DNA from: Paracoccaceae bacterium
GTDB taxonomy: Bacteria > Pseudomonadota > Alphaproteobacteria > Rhizobiales > Stappiaceae
Assembly (NCBI GenBank): GCA_013373445.1
Contig: JABXHV010000131.1
Coordinates: 1-34,569, forward strand
Reading direction: 5' to 3'
DNA length: 34,569 nt
Shown: positions 27,449 to 34,569 of the stretch, piece after piece
How the letters are laid out: each line of letters starts with the position of its first letter
Numbering within the stretch: position 1 is the first letter of the stretch
Position numbers and translations under genes: made by a program
Notes under the pieces: model-generated
Database searches by the model: none
The model's input: the letters and a program-made list of their open reading frames with translations, nothing else
Told to the model about the DNA's origin: nothing

Positions 27449-28597
27449 ATGTCAGTCAAACCCGGTCCTTCCGAACAGCAAAAGCCTGAACCTTCGGGAG
27501 AACCGGCCCGGCCCTTCGCGGACTTCATGCGTCTTTCAGCCTGGCTGTGTATCGCTGGCGGTATCGTCATATGCCTGCTGGCATTTTCAAGTTTCCTGGC
27601 CCCAGGTTTCTGGTTCACCGACAACATGAGTTTCTTTCATCGACAGTTCCTTGCAGCTGCCGTTGGCGGATTGGTGGGGAGCCTTTTAACCTCTGCCGCA
27701 GCTGGAGGTCTGGGACGAGCATTTGTCAAAGGCCAACTGGTTCTCCTGATAACGATCGTAACCCTGCTCAGCCTGTTGATCTCTAGAACGCAGGAAGTTT
27801 CGACGCCAACCAACTCCGTGGCGATAGACCAAGCGGCGGCAGGTCCCGGCCTGCGCCTGATGAGCGCAAACATCGAAGGCCTCTCTCTCTCAGACCCCGA
27901 TTTTGTTTCGTTCATTGAGAGAACCGATCCGGATGTCCTTTTGATCGAAGAACTGCAGTGGGATTATCAGGTCCATCGCAACAAGGCGCTCCAGTCGGAC
28001 CATAGGAAGGCACTTGGTGCGGCCTATCCTCACCACCTTGCCCTCGGAGACCTGGGTGATGTCGCACTTTTTTCCAAGTACCCAATTGTTGAAGATGAGA
28101 CGACGATTGTTCACGGCATACCACCTGAAGGAACAAACGCGCATTACGTTGCAAACCGTGAGCTTGTTGCAGCAACGCTAGACCTGAAAGGCCAACGGGT
28201 CCGTGTCTTTGCGCTACATCCGGAAAGTCCTCGCAGCAGTATCAGATGGACGAACCGTCAAGACTATTACGACGCTCTGTCGGAAGCGCTTGCCCAAGAA
28301 ACTCAACCAAACAAATTGCCGACCATCGTGATGGGGGATTGGAACACTTCCCCATGGTCAGGCGTTTTGCTCAAGTTTCTGAAGGATCATGATTTACGGG
28401 TGACCTTTCCAGACGGTGTTCCAAGCACCACCCGTTTTTTTTACGACTATCGTCTGCATTGGATTTTTGGCGCTATTGTCGATCATATCGCAGTTTCAAA
28501 TGACATCACCGTCAACGCAGTCAAACTTGGTCCCGACATCGGATCAGACCATTTGCCTCTGATTGCCGACATTCAGTTGGCCGAAAGCACTGAATAA
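27449..28597 (+). CDS. Membrane-anchored endonuclease/exonuclease/phosphatase (EEP) family protein
   Basis: 382 aa. Residues 30-115 contain three membrane helices (WLCIAGGIVICLLAFSSFL, AAAVGGLVGSLLTSAAAGG, LVLLITIVTLLSLLI), followed by a periplasm- or cytoplasm-facing EEP catalytic domain (about 130-378). Its metal and catalytic residues are visible: Asn in MSANIEG, Glu in LIEELQ, His in ALHPES, GDWNTSPWS (Asp-x-Asn), VDHIAVS and the final GSDHLPL. The family includes phosphatases, nucleases and sphingomyelinases; the membrane version resembles the uncharacterised YafD/UPF0294-type proteins. It lies 65 bp after uvrC and 81 bp before tdk in one direction. Confidence 0.88.
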   Translation: MSVKPGPSEQQKPEPSGEPARPFADFMRLSAWLCIAGGIVICLLAFSSFLAPGFWFTDNMSFFHRQFLAAAVGGLVGSLLTSAAAGGLGRAFVKGQLVLLITIVTLLSLLISRTQEVSTPTNSVAIDQAAAGPGLRLMSANIEGLSLSDPDFVSFIERTDPDVLLIEELQWDYQVHRNKALQSDHRKALGAAYPHHLALGDLGDVALFSKYPIVEDETTIVHGIPPEGTNAHYVANRELVAATLDLKGQRVRVFALHPESPRSSIRWTNRQDYYDALSEALAQETQPNKLPTIVMGDWNTSPWSGVLLKFLKDHDLRVTFPDGVPSTTRFFYDYRLHWIFGAIVDHIAVSNDITVNAVKLGPDIGSDHLPLIADIQLAESTE

Positions 28598-28678
28598 CCA
28601 CGTCCCGGCGATTGCACAGCCTGGCCTGACGTGAAAAACCGCAAGAGCCTCAAGTTCCAGACCTGAATTCGCTGCAAA

Positions 28679-29260
28679 ATGTCAAAGCTCTACTTCAACT
28701 ACTCATCCATGAATGCAGGCAAGTCGACCCTGCTGTTGCAAGCTGCCTACAACTACGAAGAAAGAGGCATGAACACGCTTCTTCTGATCGCAGCGATCGA
28801 TAATCGGGCAGGAAAAGGGCGCATTGCGTCGCGCATCGGACTTGGCGCAGACGCTGACATTTTTGAAACGAATGACGATGTGTTCAAACACATTCATAAC
28901 GTTCACGAGACAAAGACTGTGCACGCAGTATTCGTCGACGAGGCGCAGTTTCTGACAGAGGATCAGGTTTGGCAGCTTGCCCGAGTGGCCGATGAGCTCA
29001 AGATCCCGGTTTTGTGCTTCGGTCTGCGCACCGACTTCCAAGGCAAGCTCTTTCCTGGCTCTCAGGCGCTGCTGGCGATTGCGGACAATTTGAAGGAAAT
29101 CAAGACCATTTGCTGGTGCGGTCGTAAGGCAACGATGGTTGCACGCCTGGATGCAGACGGAAACATTCTTGAAGAAGGTGACCAGGTTGTGATTGGAGGG
29201 GAAGACACCTATGTCTCGCTATGCCGTAATCATTGGCGCAAGCGAACACTCGCCGAATGA
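28679..29260 (+). CDS. tdk: Thymidine kinase (type II)
   Basis: 193 aa, the usual length. Phosphorylates thymidine to dTMP in salvage. P-loop SSMNAGKST (9-17), catalytic base Glu88 in VFVDEAQF, and the zinc-binding lasso with Cys145 and Cys147 (ICWCGRK) and a C-terminal CRNHW. The conserved Tyr in the thymidine-binding loop is seen near the C-terminus (EDTYVSLC). No clear Shine-Dalgarno precedes ATG 28679. A structured element follows the stop. Confidence 0.96.
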   Translation: MSKLYFNYSSMNAGKSTLLLQAAYNYEERGMNTLLLIAAIDNRAGKGRIASRIGLGADADIFETNDDVFKHIHNVHETKTVHAVFVDEAQFLTEDQVWQLARVADELKIPVLCFGLRTDFQGKLFPGSQALLAIADNLKEIKTICWCGRKATMVARLDADGNILEEGDQVVIGGEDTYVSLCRNHWRKRTLAE

Positions 29261-29271
29261 TTGAGCGCGGG

Positions 29272-29345
29272 TAGCGTTATCACTTATGCGACAGTCACAA
29301 GTTCGTCATTGTGCAGACGCACTGTTCACCGTTTGAATAACGCTA
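29272..29345 (+). other. Nested hairpin downstream of tdk
   Basis: Outer arms TAGCGTTAT (29272-29280) and ATAACGCTA (29337-29345), 9 bp perfect. Inside, ACAGT (29291-29295) pairs with ACTGT (29321-29325) and the adjoining CACAA (29296-29300) with TTGTG (29309-29313), with an 8-nt apical loop. It is followed by A7T4, not a T tract. It may be a 3' UTR structure, an sRNA, or part of a 5' leader of the TPR gene. Confidence 0.4.
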
Positions 29346-29521
29346 AAAAAATTTTCCAAAACAATCAAATAGATAAGAGAAACCCTCAAAAAAACACCTC
29401 CTTTTTTTATTAACAGGCGCATATTTTTTTGCGTTGCCGCAAGAAATTTTACTGATAAAGTAAACTATGTAGTTTCCCTATGTAGTCGCCCTTTGTCCCA
29501 ATCAAATCAGCATCAGGCCGT

Positions 29522-31183
29522 ATGACAAAATCCGCCCAACAACATGCGCAGGATGCGCTTGGTCATTTGCAGCGCAACGATGTTGACGCTGCGTTACGAT
29601 CATTTGGTCAGGTTCTGACGATCTCCCCAAAGGACCCACAGGCAAACTTCTTCGTTGGAATGATTGCCTATCAGGTTGGCGACTTGAAAAAAGCCAGAAC
29701 CCACCTCGAGACGGCCGCTCCAAAAGCGAAGAACCATCCGCAAACGCATTTGTTCCTTGGAGCAACCTATCGTGCGAGTGGCGACCTCGAAAAAGCACGT
29801 TTAGCGATACAAAAAGCCATTTCGATTAACCCGAATGATGCAGAGTTCCACGCTCTGCTCGGCGAAGTCTTTCATCAGCAGCATCGTGCCGTCATGGCCA
29901 GACAGTCTTTTGAGCGTGCTTTGAAACTGGACGCCAAAAACAAGGGAGCCCTGCTCGGTCTGGGTCAGCTTGAGGTTTCCATTGGCGACATTGACGCAGC
30001 GACAGATCTCTTCAAACGCGCCATCGACGGCGAGGGTGCCAATGCACTCGCATATTCCCGTCTTGCAATGGCGTCTTACCACAATGAGCGTCCTGACTAT
30101 CTGGACGACATCAACAAGCAGATTGAAAACGCTTCAGAGATAAGTGGAAACGAGCTTGCCTACCTTCACTGGGCGGCGGGTAAGATCAATTACGACCTAG
30201 GTGACACGCAGCAAGCCAACGAACACTATCGTACGGCAAGGCGCACACACTACGTGCCCTTCAATCACGACGAACACGAAGAACGCATGGCTTTCGTGAA
30301 GGAAGTTTTCACAAGCAAGTTTTTCGAAGATCGCAAGGATGTTGCCAACGAGAGCGAGAAGCCGGTTTTCATTTTTGGCATGCCGCGGTCAGGAACAACC
30401 CTGATCGAACAGATTGTGGCACGCCATTCGAAGGCTGCCAGTGGCGGCGAACAGCGCTTCTTCATCCAGACCATGAAGGAATTGGGCTTGATGGATCGGC
30501 CAAGTGCCGAACTGGAGCAACGCCTGAAGTCGATGGACAAACGCGACTACAATCGCATTGCCCGCCAATACCTGAAAGAACTCGAGGGCGTCGACAAGCG
30601 AGCGCAGCGGATCACCGACAAGATGCCGCATAACTTCGAAGCGCTGTGGTTGATGTCTTTGCTCTTCCCAAATGCAACCTACGTCCACACACTCAGATGT
30701 CCGGCAGACACCTGTGTTTCGCTGATGACGCACGCACTCTCTCCTGCTCACGCCTATGCCCGCACACAGGAGAGCGTCGGACGCTATTTCCAGCAATATG
30801 GCGGACTGATGCATCACTGGGAAGACAACCTCCCTGTTCAGATCTACAGCCAGCGTTACGAAGGTATAGTCTATGACTTCGACACCGAGGCAAAGGCTCT
30901 TCTAGCGGCAGCCGGGATGGAATGGGAAGAAGAGTGCCGCGAGTTCTATCGCAACAAGAACCTCGTCACGACATTCTCTGACATTCAGGTCAGACGTCCG
31001 ATCTTTAAATCGTCTGTTGGTCGATGGAGACGCCAGAAAGAAGAGCTGCAACGGCTCTTTGAAGCTCTGGGAACCTATGCGCCGGTAGAAGTCGGCGGGA
31101 AGTGTGACCTTTCCGAACAATACCGTTCAGAGACCTCCTACGACGCGGCGAACGACCACAGAAGCACATCGAAAACAGCCTGA
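29522..31183 (+). CDS. TPR-repeat sulfotransferase
   Basis: 553 aa. Residues 1 to about 255 are tandem TPR helices (ALGHLQRNDVDAALRSFGQV, then repeats with the A-x-x-x-L and P spacing). Residues about 275-535 are a sulfotransferase domain: PAPS-binding FGMPRSGTTLIEQI (about 284-297), 3'-phosphate motif VHTLRCPADTCVSLM, then LMHHWEDNLPVQIYSQRYE and the C-terminal SVGRWRRQKEELQRL. It transfers sulfate from PAPS to an unknown acceptor; TPR-linked bacterial members are often linked to glycan, lipid or protein sulfation. No signal peptide, so cytoplasmic. Codon use does not stand out. A 261-bp AT-rich region precedes it. Confidence 0.9.
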   Translation: MTKSAQQHAQDALGHLQRNDVDAALRSFGQVLTISPKDPQANFFVGMIAYQVGDLKKARTHLETAAPKAKNHPQTHLFLGATYRASGDLEKARLAIQKAISINPNDAEFHALLGEVFHQQHRAVMARQSFERALKLDAKNKGALLGLGQLEVSIGDIDAATDLFKRAIDGEGANALAYSRLAMASYHNERPDYLDDINKQIENASEISGNELAYLHWAAGKINYDLGDTQQANEHYRTARRTHYVPFNHDEHEERMAFVKEVFTSKFFEDRKDVANESEKPVFIFGMPRSGTTLIEQIVARHSKAASGGEQRFFIQTMKELGLMDRPSAELEQRLKSMDKRDYNRIARQYLKELEGVDKRAQRITDKMPHNFEALWLMSLLFPNATYVHTLRCPADTCVSLMTHALSPAHAYARTQESVGRYFQQYGGLMHHWEDNLPVQIYSQRYEGIVYDFDTEAKALLAAAGMEWEEECREFYRNKNLVTTFSDIQVRRPIFKSSVGRWRRQKEELQRLFEALGTYAPVEVGGKCDLSEQYRSETSYDAANDHRSTSKTA

Positions 31184-31264
31184 TCCAATTCCTTCCTTGA
31201 ACAACACAGCCACATGCAGGTAAACCCTCAGGGGACCTGATCCGTGTTTGTGAGAGGAATGACG

Positions 31265-31549
31265 ATGCTTGGAAAAATTTTCGGTAGCCTGTTCAGTGGC
31301 AAGGCAGACAACACGTCGGTCAAGGCGGAAGCCGTTCTTCATGAAGGATATGAGATTTTTGCAGAGCCCCGCCCGTCAGGCGCGCAGTGGCAAGTTGCAG
31401 GGCGCATCGAAAAAGACATCGATGGAACCCGCAAATCGCATGTTTTTATCCGGGCCGACACCATGCCCAGCGCCGATGAAGCCAGCGAACACATGATCCG
31501 CAAAGCCAAGGTCATGATCGACCAGCAAGGCGAGAGCTTGTTTCATTAG
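31265..31549 (+). CDS. HlyU-family protein
   Basis: 94 aa from ATG 31265, chosen since GAGAGGA ends just before the first ATG (31259) and gives normal spacing only to the second. Matches the HlyU family (Pfam PF10115): GYEIFAEPRPSGAQWQVAGRI, SHVFIRADTMPSADEA and KAKVMIDQQGESLF. In Vibrio the name HlyU is used for an ArsR-type activator; this Pfam family is distinct and widespread in alphaproteobacteria, with unclear function, so a regulatory role should not be assumed. It lies between the sulfotransferase and pgsA. Confidence 0.85.
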   Translation: MLGKIFGSLFSGKADNTSVKAEAVLHEGYEIFAEPRPSGAQWQVAGRIEKDIDGTRKSHVFIRADTMPSADEASEHMIRKAKVMIDQQGESLFH

Positions 31550-31616
31550 ACAGCTTCTGATTACTTAGCAAAACAATACCTTACGCTCTTTCGAGCCATC
31601 AAGAGACGGCCTATCA

Positions 31617-32189
31617 ATGAAACGAAATGTCACCCTGAGCGTTCCCAACCTGCTGACCTATGGCCGGATACTGGCTGTCCCGGCGGTTTCCGCTTGTTTC
31701 TATTTTGAAGGCCATGCACCGCGCTGGGTTGCCTTGGCAATTTTCATTGTTGCCGCCATTACCGATTTCTTTGATGGATATCTGGCACGCGCATGGCAGC
31801 AGCAGTCAGCTCTTGGCCGCATGCTTGATCCTATCGCAGACAAGCTTCTGGTGTCCGTCAGCCTGCTCATGTTGGCCGCGATCGGGACAATTGGCGGCTG
31901 GTCGCTCGTCGCTGCCATCATCATTCTGTGCCGTGAAATACTGGTTTCTGGTCTGCGAGAGTTCCTGGCTGAGCTGAGCGTCAGTGTCCCGGTCACGAAA
32001 ATGGCCAAATGGAAAACCACCGTCCAGCTGATTGCGATCGCACTTCTTTTGGTCGGACCTGCAGGTGAGGCCGTCCTGCCAGGAACCGAACTGGCTGGGT
32101 TGATCGCCCTCTGGCTGGCTGCCATTCTCACACTTTACACTGGCTATGATTATTTCAGAGTCGGCATCGGTCACCTCATAGAAGAGTGA
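31617..32189 (+). CDS. pgsA: CDP-diacylglycerol-glycerol-3-phosphate 3-phosphatidyltransferase
   Basis: 190 aa membrane enzyme making phosphatidylglycerophosphate, the first step to phosphatidylglycerol and cardiolipin. The full CDP-alcohol phosphotransferase motif DG-x2-AR-x8-G-x3-D-x3-D is present: Asp53, Gly54, Ala57, Arg58, Gly67, Asp71, Asp75. The N-terminal VPNLLTYGRILAVP and about five membrane helices fit PgsA. moaD starts 28 bp later and moaE follows, the gene order seen in other Rhizobiales. Confidence 0.96.
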   Translation: MKRNVTLSVPNLLTYGRILAVPAVSACFYFEGHAPRWVALAIFIVAAITDFFDGYLARAWQQQSALGRMLDPIADKLLVSVSLLMLAAIGTIGGWSLVAAIIILCREILVSGLREFLAELSVSVPVTKMAKWKTTVQLIAIALLLVGPAGEAVLPGTELAGLIALWLAAILTLYTGYDYFRVGIGHLIEE

Positions 32190-32217
32190 CAGATGCCTTG
32201 TGAAAGGCACAGGCGCC

Positions 32218-32469
32218 ATGGAAATTCGTTACTTTGCTTGGGTCCGCGAAAAGGTCGGCTGTGAAGCAGAAGACCTCGACGTGCCGAGCGATATCCAGAC
32301 AGTTGCCGCACTGATTAAATGGCTCGTGTCGCGCGGCGAAAACTATGCAGAAGCTTTTGCAGATGAAGAGGCAATCCGTGTCGCGCTCGATCAGGAACAC
32401 GTTGAGCACGATGCAAGGATAACACCGGCAAGTGAAATTGCGTTCTTCCCGCCTATGACCGGAGGATAG
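32218..32469 (+). CDS. moaD: Molybdopterin synthase sulfur-carrier subunit MoaD
   Basis: 83 aa ubiquitin-like protein whose C-terminal Gly-Gly (FPPMTGG) becomes the thiocarboxylate that delivers sulfur to precursor Z during molybdopterin synthesis. N-terminal IRYFAWVREKVGCEAE is typical. A GTG at 32200 would add six residues; the ATG at 32218 fits the family start better. Four bases separate its stop from moaE, so the pair is translated together. Confidence 0.95.
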   Translation: MEIRYFAWVREKVGCEAEDLDVPSDIQTVAALIKWLVSRGENYAEAFADEEAIRVALDQEHVEHDARITPASEIAFFPPMTGG

Positions 32470-32473
32470 ATCG

Positions 32474-32950
32474 ATGCCTCCGATTGTCAGCGTCACGCCA
32501 AAAATTGTCGTCCAGTCCAACGACTTTGACCTCACTAAAGAAGTCGAAGCGCTGACTGCTGACAGGACTGATGTCGGGGCGTTGGTAAGCTTTCTTGGCC
32601 TTTGTCGGGACGAGAACCATAGCCTCGAAGCCCTTGAGCTCGAACATTACCCCGGCATGGCGGAGACCGAAATCACCCGGATCGCAAAGAAGGCGATAGA
32701 GCGCTGGCCTTTGCAAGGGCTGACAGTCATTCACCGATTTGGCCGGCTTCGTCCTGGTGAACAGATCGTGCTCGTCGCAGCCGCTTCAGCGCACCGGCAG
32801 GCGGCCTTCGAGGCGGCTGATTTCCTCATGGACTTCTTGAAAAACCACGCGCCATTTTGGAAGAAGCAGCATTTCGCTTCAACCGAAGCACCAAGCTGGC
32901 TTGAGGCCAAACAAACGGATGAAGAAGCGCTCTTGCGCTGGAACAAGTAG
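32474..32950 (+). CDS. moaE: Molybdopterin synthase catalytic subunit MoaE
   Basis: 158 aa. Combines with MoaD to convert cyclic pyranopterin monophosphate to molybdopterin. Visible family motifs: GALVSFLGLCRD, LELEHYPGMAE, IHRFGRLRPGE, VLVAAASAHRQAAFEA and the lysine-bearing LKNHAPFWKKQ. It ends with an acidic/basic tail. Last gene of the pgsA-moaD-moaE run. Confidence 0.96.
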   Translation: MPPIVSVTPKIVVQSNDFDLTKEVEALTADRTDVGALVSFLGLCRDENHSLEALELEHYPGMAETEITRIAKKAIERWPLQGLTVIHRFGRLRPGEQIVLVAAASAHRQAAFEAADFLMDFLKNHAPFWKKQHFASTEAPSWLEAKQTDEEALLRWNK

Positions 32951-33067
32951 TTACGATAAGTCTTAACTCCCTCCACATGAATATCATGTAGCTTCCTCCC
33001 CCAATACGCTTGACGTAACGTAAATTTGTCATTGCACAAGCGTTCCCACATCCTAACAGGGAAACCC

Positions 33068-34318
33068 ATGACCACACCGACCAGCGGTTCCGAAGCCCCC
33101 GCCTTAACAAAACTCAACATACCCTTCGTTGAATTCGTGGTGATTATTGCGTGCCTCATGGCATTAAACGCGCTGGCGCTTGATGTAATGCTGCCTGCGT
33201 TGCCCGATATTGGTGCGGACCTCAACATCGAAGATCCGAACAAGCGCCAGAGCATTCTCACGGCTTATCTAATCGGATTTGGTGTTGCCCAGCTTTTCCT
33301 GGGGCCCATCACCGATGCCATGGGCCGCCGGGGACTTCTTCTGGCGGGTCTTGGCCTTTATTCGATCGGAAGTATCTTTGCGATCTTTGCACCCAACCTT
33401 GAGCTATTGCTCGCAGCGCGCGTGCTACAGGGTATCGGATGTGCAGCCCCTCGCGTGATTGCCGTCTCCGCAGTCCGAGACTGTTTCCATGGTCGCCAGA
33501 TGGGCCGGGTCATGTCACTCGTGATGATGATCTTTATGATTGTTCCAATCATCGCCCCCTCCATTGGCCAGGCTGTCTTGCTGTTTGCAGGTTGGCATTG
33601 GATCTTTTCCCTGCTGCTGTTTGCAGGTGTCGCTGTGCTGATATGGTGCGCCGTGCGTCTTCCCGAGACATTGCCGAAAGAGCGTCGCACCAAACTTGAA
33701 GTCAAGGAAACCATCAATGCTTACAAGTTGGCACTGACCAGCAGACTAAGCCTTGGTTACATGCTCGCACTGACTTTTGTTTTTGGTGGTCTGTTCTCGT
33801 TCATTTCCATGTCGCAGCAGATCTATGTCGGTATTTTTGACTTGGGCGTCTGGTTTCCGGTTGTCTTTGCCTTGAGCGCAGTGATGAGCTCTTTGTCATC
33901 CTTCACCAATTCAAGACTTGTCGAGACGATCGGTATGCGCCGCATGTCACATGGCGCGGTCTTCGCATTTGTCTGTTGCGGATCAGTTATGGCAATCGTC
34001 TCGATATCCGGATTTGAGACGGTTTATTCCTTCACGATCGCTTGCGCCCTCACGATGGCCTGTTTCGGCTTCCTGGGTGCAAATTTCAACGCTCTGGCGA
34101 TGGAGCCATTAGGTCGTATTGCGGGAACCGCATCATCAGTGATCGGGTTCGTGACAACCTTGGGCGGAGCATTGCTTGGCTATGTGGTTGGGCAGATGTT
34201 CAACGGAACAACACTCCCCTTGGCCGTCGGGATCATCATCTTCGGATCATGCGCATTGTGCTGCATCCTTTATGCAGAACGCGGCCGACTATTCCATCCA
34301 TCCGTCAACACCGACTGA
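33068..34318 (+). CDS. MFS multidrug transporter, Bcr/CflA-like
   Basis: 416 aa with 12 predicted membrane helices. N-terminal LMALNALALDVMLPALPDIG is typical of the Bcr/CflA drug-resistance branch. Motif A is GPITDAMGRRGLLL (loop 2-3), LLAARVLQGIGCAAPRV is the TM4 motif B with its Arg, and PSIGQAVLLFAGWHWIF is near motif C. ATG 33068 has AGGGA five to six bases upstream; an upstream ATG at 33026 has none. It would export drugs by proton antiport; the substrate is unknown. Confidence 0.92.
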   Translation: MTTPTSGSEAPALTKLNIPFVEFVVIIACLMALNALALDVMLPALPDIGADLNIEDPNKRQSILTAYLIGFGVAQLFLGPITDAMGRRGLLLAGLGLYSIGSIFAIFAPNLELLLAARVLQGIGCAAPRVIAVSAVRDCFHGRQMGRVMSLVMMIFMIVPIIAPSIGQAVLLFAGWHWIFSLLLFAGVAVLIWCAVRLPETLPKERRTKLEVKETINAYKLALTSRLSLGYMLALTFVFGGLFSFISMSQQIYVGIFDLGVWFPVVFALSAVMSSLSSFTNSRLVETIGMRRMSHGAVFAFVCCGSVMAIVSISGFETVYSFTIACALTMACFGFLGANFNALAMEPLGRIAGTASSVIGFVTTLGGALLGYVVGQMFNGTTLPLAVGIIIFGSCALCCILYAERGRLFHPSVNTD

Positions 34319-34335
34319 TGTAAAGCACTCCAACA

Positions 34336-34365
34336 AAAAAGGCCGGTCAAATGACCGGCCTTTTT
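34336..34365. terminator. Bidirectional terminator between MFS gene and ilvE
   Basis: AAAAAGGCCGGTCA (34336-34349), AA, TGACCGGCCTTTTT (34352-34365). A perfect 9-bp GC-rich stem with T tracts on both strands, between convergent genes. Confidence 0.95.
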
Positions 34366-34383
34366 CTTGAGTAATATCGTATT

Positions 34384-34569
34384 TTAGGCAGTCGCGGCCT
34401 TCAGATTGCTCTGAGCAGGACGAACAGCTGCGTCATAATCTTCCATCAGCGCACGTGTGATATCGCCCACTTCAAACCGATACGGTCCAATTTCCGAAAC
34501 CGGTGTCACTTCTGCAGCAGTACCCGTCAGGAAGCACTGTTCAAAGCCTTCCATCTCTTCCGGCATGAT
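34384..34569 (-). CDS. ilvE: Branched-chain amino acid aminotransferase, C-terminal part
   Basis: Only the last 61 codons are in the window; the frame is open to the right edge (Ile, Met, Pro, Glu ...). EGFEQCFLTGTAAEVTPVSE is the conserved C-terminal region of class IV PLP aminotransferases, with TGTAAEVTP contacting the PLP phosphate and substrate, followed by IGPYRFEVG and the final helix ITRALMEDYDA. The IlvE call (Leu/Ile/Val transamination) is strong at this motif; a D-amino-acid transaminase is less likely. Confidence 0.9.
   Translation of the reverse strand: MMPEEMEGFEQCFLTGTAAEVTPVSEIGPYRFEVGDITRALMEDYDAAVRPAQSNLKAATA

Noticed and set aside
31244-31549. Longer HlyU-family start at GTG 31244
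   Set aside because: The extra seven codons include the ribosome binding site GAGAGGA of the downstream ATG.

Overview
The window reads as ordinary chromosomal DNA from an alphaproteobacterium, most likely of the order Rhizobiales (Hyphomicrobiales). The marine Roseibium/Stappia group is a guess from gene style only. The main pointers are a CcrM-type GANTC methyltransferase with a C-terminal RAMA-like domain, DUF1402, DUF6665-like and DUF1176 proteins, and the uvrC ... pgsA-moaD-moaE neighbourhood. I see no rRNA, tRNA, CRISPR array, insertion sequence, integrase or phage gene.

Layout: positions 1-3,021 hold two minus-strand genes, AMP nucleosidase (3' end outside the window) and a Tat-exported multicopper oxidase. 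ccrM follows at 3.46 kb. At 4.7-6.9 kb a membrane-anchored AraC-type regulator diverges from a secreted alpha/beta hydrolase. dGTPase and a small VOC protein (7.1-8.9 kb) converge on tyrS (minus, 8.9-10.2 kb). At 10.5-14.2 kb lie small or poorly characterised genes: DUF6665-like, DUF1402, an MBL-fold hydrolase and DUF1176. At 14.4-18.2 kb come a glycine/arginine-rich cold-shock protein, a GNAT enzyme overlapping rlmJ, a secreted RNase T2 and a GST. A minus-strand RND efflux pair occupies 18.3-23.0 kb. From 23.5 kb to the end almost everything is on the plus strand: a Ca2+/Na+ antiporter, a pteridine-reductase-like SDR, uvrC, an EEP-family hydrolase, thymidine kinase, a TPR-sulfotransferase, a HlyU-family protein, pgsA, moaD, moaE and an MFS drug transporter. 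The 3' end of ilvE enters on the minus strand at the right edge.

The most interesting signal is upstream of tyrS. On the minus strand a 21-codon open frame (10333 to 10268) contains three consecutive tyrosine codons (TAT TAT TAC). Its last codons include GGCGGCTG, the exact complement of the 5' arm (CAGCCGCC) of a GC-rich hairpin with a T tract lying between the leader and tyrS. This has all the parts of a ribosome-mediated transcription attenuator controlling tyrosyl-tRNA synthetase by tyrosine-tRNA charging. A TTGACA-N17-CATTAC promoter-like pair sits so close to the leader ATG that the leader mRNA may be leaderless.

Other points: a cold-shock domain protein with a 170-residue RGG/GGY-rich N-terminal tail; paired GANTC sites flanked by CACGT motifs upstream of DUF1402; nested hairpins after tdk and upstream of the RND operon; a helical C-terminal extension on the membrane fusion protein; and active-site substitutions in RlmJ (DPAF) and RNase T2 (HQW).
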